Assembly: GCA_950295325.1 (NCBI GenBank)
Contig: OX485805.1
Location: 42,868,758 to 42,932,757, forward strand
Direction: 5' to 3'
DNA length: 64,000 bases
Source: Polytrichum commune
Taxonomy: Eukaryota > Streptophyta > Polytrichopsida > Polytrichales > Polytrichaceae
Below, piece by piece: positions 52,256 through 63,441 of the stretch (positions within the stretch are counted from its first letter, which is position 1; the number at the start of each line of letters is the position of its first letter). Both the position numbers and the translations under genes were made by a program. The notes under the pieces were generated by a model. The model was not told where the DNA came from. It worked only from the letters and a program-made list of their open reading frames with translations, and searched no databases.

Positions 52256-54832
52256 TTTTCTCATTTGAGGGTGTCTCGGTACCGAGACACCATTTGAGAG
52301 GGGTTGAGGATGCTCATGTATATGGGTTGATTTTTGCTAAGTCTCATTTTGAGGGGGAATTGATGGTACATTAGTGGGTGGGTTGGGGTTTTTTTTTTCT
52401 CATTTGAGGGTGTCTCGGTACCGAGACACCATAGGAGAGGGGGTGAGGATGCTCATGTAGATGGGTTGATTTTTGCTAAGTCTCATTTTGAAGGGGAATT
52501 GATGGTACATTAGTGGGTGGGTTGGGGTTTTTTTTTTCTCATTTGAGGGTGTCTCGGTACCGAGACACCATAGGAGAAGGGGTGAGGATGCTCATGTAGA
52601 TGGGTTGATTTTTGCTAAGTCTCATTTTGAAAGGGATTTGATGGTACATTAGTGGGTGGGTTTGGGTTTTTTTTTTCCTCATTTGAGGGTGTCTCGGTAC
52701 CTAGACACCATAGGAGAGAGGGGGTGAGGATGCTCATGTAGATGGGTTGATTTTTGCTAAGTCTCATTTTGAAAGGGAATTGATGGTACATTAGTGGGTG
52801 GGTTTGGGTTTTTTTTTCTCATTTGAGGGTGTCTCGGTACCGAGACACCATAGGAGAGGGGGTGAGGATGCTCATGTAGATGGGTTGATTTTTGCTAAGT
52901 CTCATTCTGAGGGGGAATTGATGGTACATTAGTGGGTGGGTTTGGGTTTTTTTTTCTCATTTGAGGGTGTCTCGGTACCGAGACACCATAGGAGAGGGGG
53001 TGAGGATGCTCATGTAGATGGGTTGATTTTTGCTAAGTCTCATTTTGAAAGGGAATTGATGGTACATTAGTGGGTGGGTTGGGGTTTTTTTTTTCTCATT
53101 TGAGGGTGTCTCGGTACCGAGACACCATTTGAGAGGGGGTGAGGATGCTCATGTATATGGGTTGATTTTTGCTAAGTCTCATTCTGAGGGGGAATTGATG
53201 GTACATTAGTGGGTGGGTTTGGGTTTTTTTTTCTCATTTGAGGGTGTCTCGGTACCGAGACACCATAGGAGAGGGGGTGAGGATGCTCATGTAGATGGGT
53301 TGATTTTTGCTAAGTCTCATTCTGAGGGGGAATTGATGGTACATTAGTGGGTGGGTTTGGGTTTTTTTTTCTCATTTGAGGGTGTCTCGGTACCGAGACA
53401 CCATAGGAGAGGGGGTGAGGATGCTCATGTAGATGGGTTGATTTTTGCTAAGTCTCATTCTGAGGGGGAATTGATGGTACATTAGTGGGTGGGTTTGGGT
53501 TTTTTTTTCTCATTTGAGGGTGTCTCGGTACCGAGACACCATAGGAGAGGGGGTGAGGATGCTCATGTAGATGGGTTGATTTTTGCTAAGTCTCATTTTG
53601 AAAGGGAATTGATGGTACATTAGTGGGTGGGTTGGGGTTTTTTTTTTCTCATTTGAGGGTGTCTCGGTACCGAGACACCATTTGAGAGGGGGTGAGGATG
53701 CTCATGTATATGGGTTGATTTTTGCTAAGTCTCATTCTGAGGGGGAATTGATGGTACATTAGTGGGTGGGTTTGGGTTTTTTTTTCTCATTTGAGGGTGT
53801 CTTGGTACCGAGACACCATAGGAGAGGGGGTGAGGATGCTCATGTAGATGGGTTGATTTTTGCTAAGTCTCATTCTGAGGGGGAATTGATGGTACATTAG
53901 TGGGTGGGTTTGGGTTTTTTTTCCTCATTTGAGGGTGTCTCGGTACCGAGACACCATAGGAGAGGGGGTGAGGATGCTCATGTAGATGGGTTGATTTTTG
54001 CTAAGTCTCATTTTGAAAGGGAATTGATGGTACATTAGTGGGTGGGTTGGGGTTTTTTTTTTCTCATTTGAGGGTGTCTCGGTACCGAGACACCATAGGA
54101 GAGGGGGTGAGGATGCTCATGTAGATGGGTTGATTTTTGCTAAGTCTCATTTTGAAGGGGAATTGATGGTACATTAGTGGGTGGGTTGGGGTTTTTTTTT
54201 CTCATTTGAGGGTGTCTCGGTACCGAGACACCATAGGAGAGGGGGTGAGGATGCTCATGTAGAAGGGTTGATTTTTGCTAAGTCTCATTTTGAAAGGGAT
54301 TTGATGGTACATTAGTGGGTGGGTTTGGGTTTTTTTTTTTTCATTTGAGGGGGTATCGGCACCGATACACCATTTGAGAGGTGGTGAGGATGCTCATGTA
54401 TATGGGTTGATTTGTGCTAAGTATCATTTTGAAGGGGAATTGATGGTACATTAGTGGGTTGGTTTGGGTTTTTTTTTCTCATTTGAGGGTGTCTCGGTAC
54501 CGAGACACCATAGGAGAGGGGGTGAGGATGCTCATGTAGAAGGGTTGATTTTTGCTAAGTCTCATTTTGAAAGGGATTTGATGGTACATTAGTGGGTGGG
54601 TTTGGGTTTTTTTTTTTTCATTTGAGGGGGTATCGGCACCGATACACCATTTGAGAGGTGGTGAGGATGCTCATGTATATGGGTTGATTTGTGCTAAGTA
54701 TCATTTTGAAGGGGAATTGATGGTACATTAGTGGGTTGGTTTGGGTTTTTTTTTTTCTCATTTGAGGGGGTATCGGCACCGATACACCATTTGAGAGGGG
54801 GTGAGGATGCTCATGTATATGTGTTGATTTGC
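52256..54832. repeat. Array C, right arm: about 19 units of 138-140 bp
   Basis: Units carry the GGTGTCTCGG palindrome, first at 52270, 52409, 52548 and so on to about 54765. Each is followed by GAGAGGGGGTGAGGATGCTC, a TTTTTGCTAAGTCTCATT block, a GATGGTACATTAGTGGGTGG block and a T-tract. Three late units have a variant arm (GTATCGG, spacer CA, CCGATAC). The compensating changes keep both arms paired, so the palindrome is maintained rather than decaying. Two- and three-unit higher-order duplications are visible by the alternating CATAGGAG/CATTTGAG ends. Confidence 0.95.
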
Positions 54833-55620
54833 CAATACACCCTCAAATCAAAAAAAAATAAAAAATAAAAAATAAAAAATAAACCCCAACCCACCCACTA
54901 ATCTACCACCAATTCCCCCTCAAAATGAGACTTAGCAAAAATCAACCCATGTACATGAGCATCCTCACCCCCTCAAATGAAAAAAAACAAACCCCCTAAT
55001 ATCTTTGGACCTTCATAACTTCCACTTGCGTTGTCGAAATCTAACAAACAACCGCTCTATTGTTATTTACATTCAACGTAGATGGCAATGCACACCTTAG
55101 TTGTTCCATTCAAGCAAGTACTCAGAAAGTTATGCCTCTTCAAACCTTAGCAGTGGCCGGGGAGTGGCTCCCAAGACTGCTAAGGTTTGAAGGGGCATAA
55201 CTTTCTCAGTACTTGCTTGAATGGGGCAAGTGAGGTGTGCATTGACATCTAAGTCTCATTTTGAGGGGGGATTGGTGGTACATTAGTGGGTGGGTTGGGG
55301 TTTTTTTTTTCTCATTTGAGGGTGTATCGGCACCGATACATCATAGGAGAGGGGGTGAGGATGCTCATGTATATGGGTTGATTTTTGCTAAGTCTCATTT
55401 TGAGGGGGAACAGGTGGTAGATTAGTGGGTGGGTTGGGTTTATTTTTTCTCATTTGAGGGTGTTTCGGCACCGAAACACTATAGGAGAGGGGGTGAGGAT
55501 GCTCATGTATATGGGTTGATTTTTGCTAAGTCTGATTTTGAGGGGGAATAGGTGGTAGATTAGTGGGTGGGTTGGGTTTTTTTGCAAGTGGAAGTTATGA
55601 AGGTCCGAAGATATTAGGGG
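54833..55620. repeat. Array C, degenerate end with inverted fragment and two variant palindromes
   Basis: A partial unit in the left-arm orientation (54835-54975), another inverted copy of the LTR-derived centre (54985-55250), then two right-orientation units with variant palindromes near 55326 (TATCGG/CCGATA) and 55464 (TTTCGG/CCGAAA). The spacer is CA in both. Confidence 0.85.
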
Positions 55621-55640
55621 CTAAGTTGTGTCATGTAATG

Positions 55641-55716
55641 ACGCTCTCGGCCCCGAGAAGGGGTAGGGGGTTGGGTTCAATCTTTGTTTCGGGGACCCTC
55701 TCGGCTCCGAGAGGGT
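55641..55716. repeat. Two palindromes of a fifth type
   Basis: At 55641 there is ACGCTCTCGG, spacer CC, CCGAGAAGGG (imperfect). At 55695 there is a perfect pair of ACCCTCTCGG arms around CT. They obey the same 10-2-10 layout as the other families but have different arms. Confidence 0.8.
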
Positions 55717-55980
55717 AAGGTATGTGTTGAACGGGACCTGATTAGTATTGACGTCCTCCACCCTGTTGGTTCCAAGACCTCCCCCCACATTCCAAATTTC
55801 ACACTCAATTTCAACCAAATATTTTCAGCCTCTAATCAAAATCACTAAATACCTTACCTTCTCTCAAGCACAACCTAAACATCCTCCACTTGGAGCCATT
55901 CCCGGGTCAATGATGTCTAGGGCTTGGTCCTACGCGAGCGCCCCACTGAAATTGGCATATCTCCTACCTCACACCTCCAC
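55717..55980. other. Spacer with a diverged LTR fragment
   Basis: No gene. About 55890-55980 (AGCGCCCCACT, TCTCCTACCTCACACCTCC) resembles the interior of the adjacent LTR family, suggesting the solo LTR at 55981 inserted into an older relative. Confidence 0.5.
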
Positions 55981-56919
55981 TGTCACGACCCTTGCTAGCT
56001 TTTCTTCACTTAGCTCAATCACTTTCCAACCCTAGCAAGTGTCCCGAGCGCTAACCTGCACATCCCACGCACATGCATGGTTAGCTTTCAAAACCGCGGA
56101 CCTTCAATCTCATATTTGGTCACCAAACCCTCCTACACATGCATTCGGGACTCTTCCCCTTAGTAGGTAACCCATGGCTAAGGTGGACTTCCATCCATGG
56201 AAGTCCACTCCTTAGTTGGTCATAGTGTTGGTAGGACAACACTACAACCACCCGGAGCACATTGCCAAGTATGCTCCGGGGGGGTCGGTCGGCAAAGCCG
56301 CCTCACCCATATAAGCCTCTAGGACTTTTGGCGGGGCCCCTCCCCCACCGTCAACATCCCTTTTGTCTCTCTACCAAGAGTTGGGGCCAAGTAGACATTT
56401 TCCCTTAGCCGCTGGGTCTAGAAGCCTCCCTGCAGCTTCAGACCTTCATAACTTCCACGTGCAGTCTTTGAATCTAACAACCAACCACTCTATCGTCATC
56501 TACGTTTCACGTTGATGCCGATGGACACCTCACTTGCCCCATTCGGACAAGTACCAAGGAAGTTATGCCTGTTTAAACCTTTGCAGTCCCGGGAGCCACT
56601 CCCAGGCCACTGCTGTTCCAGGGCGCTGTCCCGGGACATCATCCCACTCAAAGTGCTATATCTCCTAGCTCACACCTCAGATTGAGGTGTTCTTGAGCGT
56701 TCTAGAATTGGGACGCCATAAGCTACTCATAGCTTATGGCTTTACCCTCATGACTCCTAGTCTTCGTGGGTGGGAGGTGTTCTAAACGCCCGGGGCCCTC
56801 ACCCACATTAGGATCACTTGGTCCCTCTCACCAATGGCGTCACAAGTCCCGGGTGTCACTCCGGGGTCCCCTCTGTGCCCATAGTGTTGCGGGCACTCCT
56901 TATGGAGAGGTGCGCGACA
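55981..56919 (-). mobile_element. Solo LTR (939 bp), diverged member of the same Ty3 family
   Basis: On the plus strand it starts TGTCACGACCC and ends GTGCGCGACA, flanked by TCCAC on both sides (55976-55980 and 56920-56924). It shares blocks with the other two LTRs (AGTTGGGGCCAAGT, TAGCCGCTGGG, CGGGTGTCACTCCGGGGTCC) but is visibly more diverged, so it is an older insertion. The minus strand is the element's sense strand. Confidence 0.92.
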
Positions 56920-56924
56920 TCCAC

Positions 56925-57470
56925 CCCCTACCGCCTCTTGGAACCGAGAACCCCATAATGTGACATAACAAAACATTCATCAAAGCAACTCCCCCTAACC
57001 TGAAATCCTTTCAACCTACCATTCAATCTATAGTGTGACTTATTTTCATCCATATTCAGAGAACTCAATTTCACATGCCATTTTTGCAAAAATCTAAATG
57101 TGTATCTACCCTTATTGCATATTATCTGTGATCCAAACAAACTGTACAAATTGAGTATTCTTTTGTCTCCTCGTCTGATCCGCTCTTATTGGGATTGTTG
57201 CGATGCTCACTCTCTGTCATTGATGGTTCGCGTGATCTTCTGTGCTCCTGTTCTTCCTCTATTGGTTGTAGTTCCATGTTCCTATCTGATGACCTGTGTC
57301 AATGTCACCAAAAAGCCTCCACCCTTCAATTTCGTCCTAGCCCGAATGGAGAAGTTTATAATGACATGTAGAAATTTCTCTCTTTGTAATACAATGTATG
57401 ATTCCAATCTATCGTTGGAATATACGCAACTTAGCCAAGTCTATACTATGTCTTCTTACACTCCTTAATC
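56925..57470. other. Intergenic, no gene recognised
   Basis: AT-rich mixed sequence with no convincing frame or repeat. Confidence 0.45.
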
Positions 57471-57915
57471 TCGAAGTTTGGAAGTTTGGACATAGTCTCG
57501 GTTTTTTGGCTCTCAAAAATTCATATGAAGTCCAAAAAATGAGTTCTTGGTATCCATGGATAGATAATGAAGTCCTCTACATGAATATGCAATAATATTT
57601 CTACTGCCACAAAGTATATGGTCACAATTCTATGATGTTTCCTTTGAACCTACATTTTTTCACTAGTTTTTGGAAGTTTGGACATAGTCTCGGTTTTTTA
57701 GCTCTCAAAAATTCATATGAAGTCCAAAAAATGAGTTCTTGATATCCATGGATAGGTAATGAAGTCCTCTACATGAATATGCAATAATATTTCTACTGCC
57801 ACAAAGTATATGGTCGCAATTCTACGCTGTTCCCTTTGAATTTACACTTTTTCACTAGTTTTTGGAAGTTTGGACATAGTCTCGGTTTTTTGGCTCTCAA
57901 AAATTTATATGAAGT
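57471..57915. repeat. Tandem repeat, about 190-bp unit, 2.3 copies
   Basis: Units start at about 57478, 57668 and 57857, each opening GGAAGTTTGGACATAGTCTC and containing AGTCCAAAAAATGAGTTCTT. The third copy stops after about 60 bp. The first two copies are over 90 percent identical by eye. Confidence 0.9.
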
Positions 57916-58800
57916 CCAACAAAACTAAATGCTCCAATAAGAGACTTTACACATCCGCATAAGTATAAGGCTAATCAATGTAAATCCAAGTATTCAAACA
58001 AAGCCATAAATTGAACTTTAAATCATTCACGCCCAACTATTACTAACAAGAGGTCAAGCCCTCTTCAAGGCCAACTAGCCTTGGCTCCTAACCTTACATC
58101 CATGCACACACACGTGCTCCTATCTTGCTTCTCACGCATCCACACTTATAACACGTGGAGTGCCAAGGAGCACGAAGGAAAGAGAGGATGAGTGAGGGAA
58201 GAATGAGGGATTATATAGTGAGTTTGAGGGGTGAGCACCCTCAAGGCTCACGATAAGCCCTCGAGATTTCCTCCTACTTTGTAGGCTCTTATCCTATCTC
58301 CTAAGCCTTCCTCCCTCAAATGATCAACAAGGATCCTAATTCAAACATTTAACTAACCTTGGCTTTCTACCTACCACACTTTACCAAGGTTTGTCCTTCT
58401 CCTACTTAAATTCACTCCACAAAAGCCTAATGCTTCAAACTAAGTTTTCTTCAAGCTTCACTCTTTTTATATTTTTGTGAATAATCATAAATCACCAAAA
58501 CACCACTTGTAATATTTTACAAGTGTTAACAACCAATGTGGACATCAATTTTGGGCTCACAGTCAACCTCTCCACACGCATTGGATGCAATCCTTGGAGA
58601 AACATACCAAAAACAGGAAACTCGAAACTCGAGTTGGTAAGTCTATACTTGCCTCTAACACTATATTCGTTAAATTGAGACTTTTTGGGCATTTTGAGAC
58701 ATTCACATAAATAAGAACAAGGATAAATGAAACACATATTGGAGAAAGTTGTAAGATGCGAACACTTTGAAGCAGGTGTTTAGACCAAGAACCCCATAAA
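57916..58800. other. Intergenic, no gene recognised
   Basis: AT-rich, with the short block ACTATATTCGTTAAATTGAG near 58660 shared with 22570. Confidence 0.45.
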
Positions 58801-59080
58801 TAACTCATATTTGTGATGGTTTAGGGTGGGCAATCCAAATCTTAGACCACATTTAAGGGGAAACCTTAAAACATTCATATTATTGCACACAAAATATTAG
58901 AGCTTGTATGAATATGGTTTAGGTAGGGCAATCCAAACCATAGATCTTATTGAAGGGTTAATATGTTAACCAATATAATATTACATACAAAATATTCCAA
59001 ACTCATATTTGTGATGGTTTAGGTAGGGCAATCCAAACCTTAGACCATATGGAAGGGGAAATCATGTCTAACTTGTATTA
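58801..59080. repeat. Degenerate tandem repeat, about 105-bp unit
   Basis: Three units contain GTTTAGG followed by TGGGCAATCCAAA or a close variant, at about 58820, 58918 and 59020, each followed by an AT-rich tail with an ACAAAATATT word. Confidence 0.75.
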
Positions 59081-59205
59081 TTGCAAAAAAAAAACATACA
59101 AAGTGTGGCATGTAAAATGCATATCATGCTAACACCACACATGCATTGGATAGTGCGACCCAAAATGTTCTTGCCTATGGCCCAAAACCCTACGCCTACT
59201 ATGGC

Positions 59206-60468
59206 CTATCTAGCCTCGGATACTACATCTTTTTCTTTTGCTTCATTTTCTTTTGCTTTTTTTTTCTTTTGCCTCTTTTTCTTTTGCCTCTTTTTCTTTT
59301 GCTGCAGCTTCTTTTGCTCACATTGCTTCAACATTCCTGAAAATCTCCGCCCCGCGACTATAGCCATTCTTGGGGTGAACGCCATCAATAACACATTTTG
59401 TATTCCGTCGGCCGCCCGAATTATACGACGAAGAATTCGAATACGATGAAGTGGACTGTCTTGCATTTCTGGTCATGGAGTAGAAACGCTCCAACTCGAT
59501 GGACGCACTAGACCGCATAGGTTTACGGGTGGGAGCAACCTGCAACGCGTCAACGCAAGAACACATGTGTTAGTTTAGGGAGGAAGACCCAAACGTGTCA
59601 CACATTCATTTTTTAAGTGCAAAATGATTGTAATGCGCGGATAACCATGTTTTTTTTGGGGGGGGGGGGGGTTCACCTTGTCACCGGGGGCGTTCCCGTC
59701 GGAGTTGGCGAGGAGGGGCAAGGCATCCCGCAAAGGAATAGGAAGGGTTCCACTCTTCGTAGGCCGAGCGTCCATCCGCAGCCGCCGTTGAGGTGTACTA
59801 CTGCCGCCGGGCCGAGAGGGGGATGTCCGGACGCATTTGCGATTTATGCCTTTGAGCGGTGACGGGGACGCAGATCGCCGGAAGATTTGCTTGGGTGGGG
59901 GGCTATCGACGACGCCGGCGTTAAGAGGCTCCTTGGAGTAGTCGATGGTTGACGCGGCGTCGTAAACGGTCTCGTAGAAGAAGCTCCCCAAGTCTGACTC
60001 GCTGACGACGTCAATCGAGGGCTCCAAACGCTGGATCCAAAATTGGAACAAAACAAAACCCAAGGAAAAGGGGGGAGATAGAGCGCGTGAAAATCAAGAT
60101 ACATATGAAGCGTAAATTACACAAAATGGGCAGGCGCATATACACACACACACATACAAACACACGTACTGTCTCAAATGAGCTTGTTAAATTTCGCGTG
60201 AGATAACAACTCTCTGTATAAATGGTCTCGTGGATCCAAGTATCTCTCGCCTATGGGATTATTCCTAACAAAATTGTTTACGGGAAGTCCGCTTCCCCAG
60301 AGCGCCTGGAGGTATTTACTAAGGTCTAACAAAAATCGGTCCCGGACCTTCTCGACCGTCCACGTAGGGCACACTATGAAGTTGGCCGTCGGGTTCAACA
60401 TGTTCTTTGCAGCGCTGTCGTCCACCATGAGCGTGTTCTCGCGGGTGGGGCGGACGTCGTAGGGGACG
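59206..60468 (-). pseudogene. FCP1/HAD-like fragment, second copy
   Basis: Minus-strand exons: 60468-60177 with DVRPTRENTLMVDDSAAKN, VCPTWTVEKVRDRF and a TGA stop (AKFNKLI); then, after a CAG acceptor, ~60030-59687 with SESDLGSFFYETVYDAAS, SPPPKQIFRR and PLRDALPLL, ending AAG|GTGAAC; then ~59550-59206 with APTRKPMRSSASIELERFYS, a stop after NVEAM and a Lys/Glu-rich run. The first two parts are close to the copy at 35.7-36.8 kb; the third exists only here. The same TGA after NKLI occurs in both copies, so it may be the true end of the phosphatase, with the later exons belonging to another product or transcript form. The upstream part, including DLNG, is cut off by the Ty3 LTR at 60469. Confidence 0.65.
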
Positions 60469-61440
60469 TGTCGCAACCCTTGCTAGGTCCCTTAACAATC
60501 TTGCCAATTTTCGTTTCTAGCAAAGGTTACGAGCGCTAACCATTCGCATTCCGCCATGCTAATGGATAGCTCCTCTTACCCCGGACCAATTGTTCATAGG
60601 AGGGAACCAACCCTCCTACTTTGCTTTCGGGACTCACCCCTTAATCGGTAACCCATTTCCCCAATGTGGACTTCCATCCATGGAAGTCCAATCCTATGTT
60701 GATCATCGCGTTGCCGGAGCAACACTACAACAACCCGAAGCATACTAGGCAACTATGGCCTCACAATAGGCCAAAGCCCATGGAGGCCTTGCCGTTCGGC
60801 CTCGGGTGGGTGAGGCCACACCACCTCACCCATATAAGCCTCTAGGACTCTACGCGGGGCCCCTACCCCACCGTCAACCAACCTCTTGTCTCTCTACCAA
60901 GAGTTGGGGCCAAGTGGACATTTTCCCTTAGCCGCTGGGCCTAGAAGCCCCCAGCAGCTTCAGACCATCATAACTTCCTTGTATGATGTCTGATCATAAC
61001 AACCAACCACTCCATCTTCATCTACGCTTCACGTAGATGCCGATGGACTCCTCACTTGCCCCATTCGGGCAAGTGGTGAGGAAGTTATGCCTGTTTGAAC
61101 CTTGGCAGTCCCGGGAATCACTCCCAGGCACTGCTGTAGCAGGGCGCTGTCCCGGGACAGCGCCCCACTCAAATGGCCATAACTCCTAGCTCACACCTCG
61201 GATTGAGGTGTTCTTGAGCATTCTAGAATCACCACGCCATGAGCTACGCATAGCTCATGGCCTTACCCTTGTGCCTCCTAGTCTTCGTGGATGGGAGGCG
61301 TTCCCAACGCCCGGGGACCTCATCCACACTAGGATCACTTGGGCCCTCTCACCAACGGTGCCACAAGTCCCGGGTGTCACTCCGGGGTCCCCCTTGTGCC
61401 CATGGTGTTTCGGGCACTCCTCATGGAGAGGTGCGCGACA
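60469..61440 (-). mobile_element. 3' LTR of a Ty3/Gypsy chromovirus (972 bp)
   Basis: On the plus strand it runs from TGTCGCAACCC to GTGCGCGACA; its sense orientation is minus. It is identical in length to the solo LTR at 49077-50048. The integrase-side neighbour begins with a purine-rich TGGTGGGGGTGAG read on the minus strand, a fitting polypurine tract. The outer flank is GGACG, inside the FCP1-like fragment; a matching GGACG is expected beyond the other LTR, outside the window. It keeps the 24-bp palindrome (61142-61165). Confidence 0.93.
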
Positions 61441-62280
61441 CTCACCCCCACCAAACGGAGTCGATGCCCTCATCGACTATACTCGTAGTCGGCACACCAA
61501 TTCTCAAGTTGCCATCCTCTATGGTGTGGCATTGTGTTTACCTTAGGGCGCGACCCCCACAATGCTTCTTCAAATTTGGCATAGTCCCAAAGGTGTCGTT
61601 CCTAGGTGGTCCGTTAGCGACCTTGGATCTTTCATCCAAGGACCTAACCTATACTAGACCAACCTACTTTGGGACTCACTTGGGTTGCCCCTCCTTTGGG
61701 GCCTCCCCCGTTAGGCTCCACTAGCCTAACGTGACACATCTAGGCGAGACCTCAACGCTTCCACTAAGTTGTCTCGGTTGCAACTCCGAGATGGCTTTCC
61801 ATTGTTAAGCCACGCCTCGATCGCACGGGGGTGATGCCAAGTCCCGCCCGACTCGGTTCCCACTTTGCTCTTTCGAGACATGGGTTCATGACTCCCATGC
61901 GCCAACTTTCGTTAGCTCGCGGGTAGCACTTTTATGAGCACGCGCCATCACCTTGTCCCCGCCCGGACAAGCCCACAACTAAGAAGTTTCTTGGTTTTAT
62001 CCAAGGCCCCTCCAAGCCATGACCCCCAATTACTCGGCTTACCCAACCTAGTTTGGCATGTCTATTCCCCCTCTTCCACTAACCAAGCACAAGTACAAGA
62101 CTAGGACCTCATCTCCTACTTTTCTCTTTGCACCACTAAAGTTTGGACTTTATTCCCTCAAGCCAAAGAACAAGTTCATGTTGTGGAGTAATTAACCTCG
62201 AAGCTAATTGTGCTACTAGCGTCTCTCCCCCACTAAAGGAGATTGATGTCCTCATCAATGCCTACGCTTCATTTTATTGG

Positions 62281-62400
62281 AATCCTTAGCCTTAGTTTCT
62301 TCAAAGTGCTTCACCAATTCATTGGTGTTCACCATGTCTCTTGCCGCCACCCAAGCGGTTTCTTTCTCATGGTATCCTCACCATTTCACCAAGTACTCCT
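62281..62400 (-). pseudogene. Chromodomain of the Ty3 element
   Basis: The minus-strand frame reads EYLVKW, a TGA, then GYHEKETAWVAARDMV and NELVKHFEE. EYLVKWKGY..E..TW is the hallmark of retroelement chromodomains, which steer integration to marked chromatin. The stop in place of the Lys after KW breaks it. Confidence 0.8.
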
Positions 62401-62601
62401 TTGTACATTTTCTTTCATTTTCACTTGGGCTTCCTACACTTGAGGATGTCCTCCTACCTCATGTTCCAAATGATCTCCACAAGGTCGGGACGTGGCCTAA
62501 CCACTTGCTTGTGTTCGGGCCACAAGGTGTCGTCCTAAAATGACTTTCGTAATGAGACATGAAATGTCGGATGCACTTTGATCTCGGGCGGTAATTCCAA
62601 C

Positions 62602-63441
62602 TTATACATGTCCTTGAACACTTGTTCCACAATGGAAAACGAAGCTCCAATTTTGGACATGAACTTTTGGAATGAGGCCTTTTGGGTAAATGAAGTTGTT
62701 CACATTCAACAACATCTTTTGGCCCACCTCATTCTCCACTTTGCGTCTTCCGGCATTGACTTGCACCTCGTAGCACCTTCGGGCTTTCTCCACCAACAAC
62801 TTGGTCATCTCCAAGACTTGTTTACCATCCTTGGCCAAGTCCTCACCATCTTGGTTGAACTCTAGTGTTGAATGTGCCCCCTCGAGAGCTAGGTTAATAG
62901 GTTGGAGCGCATCCACTCCATAAGCCACCACCAAAGACCACCCCTTGGTAGCCAAGTGCGTGGCTACATTGCAATTACACTCCGCTCGACCCACATAGTC
63001 CGCCCAATCTCTTTGGTCCGCCCCCACCAAGTTCCTCAAGTATTGCTTCAAGACTCCATTCACACGCTCCGCTTTCCCATCCATTTGGGAACGCAAGGCC
63101 GTGCTAAACCTTAGTTTCATTCCGACCTCCTTAGAGAAATGCATTGAAAATGCACTTGTGAACTTTGGATCTTGATCCCACACAATCACTTTTGGCAACC
63201 CGTGGTGCCTCAACCATCCTTTGAGAAAAGGCTATGCGGTCTCCAACGCGGTGGCGGTTCCCACAATCGGCACCATGTGTGCCAACTTGGCAAACCGCCC
63301 TACCATCAACAAGATGGCATCATACCCATGTGACTCCGGCAAACTTGTAATCAAGTCCATACACATACTATGCCATGGCTCCAACGGGATAGGCAACGGT
63401 TGCAAGAAGCCGCCTTGCTTTTGATAAGAGGTTCGGTTCAC
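62602..63441 (-). pseudogene. Ty3 integrase catalytic core
   Basis: Two open stretches in the same frame (63441-63235 and 63213-62605) are separated by one TAG at 63232-63234. The first holds MDLITSLPESHGYDAIL and VGRFAKLAHMVP; the second holds HHGLPKVIVWDQDPKFTSAF and MDGKAERVNGVLKQYLRN. The D in MDLI, the D in WDQD and the E in KAERVN are the DDE catalytic residues. It inserts retroelement DNA into the genome; the nonsense codon makes this copy inactive. Confidence 0.9.
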
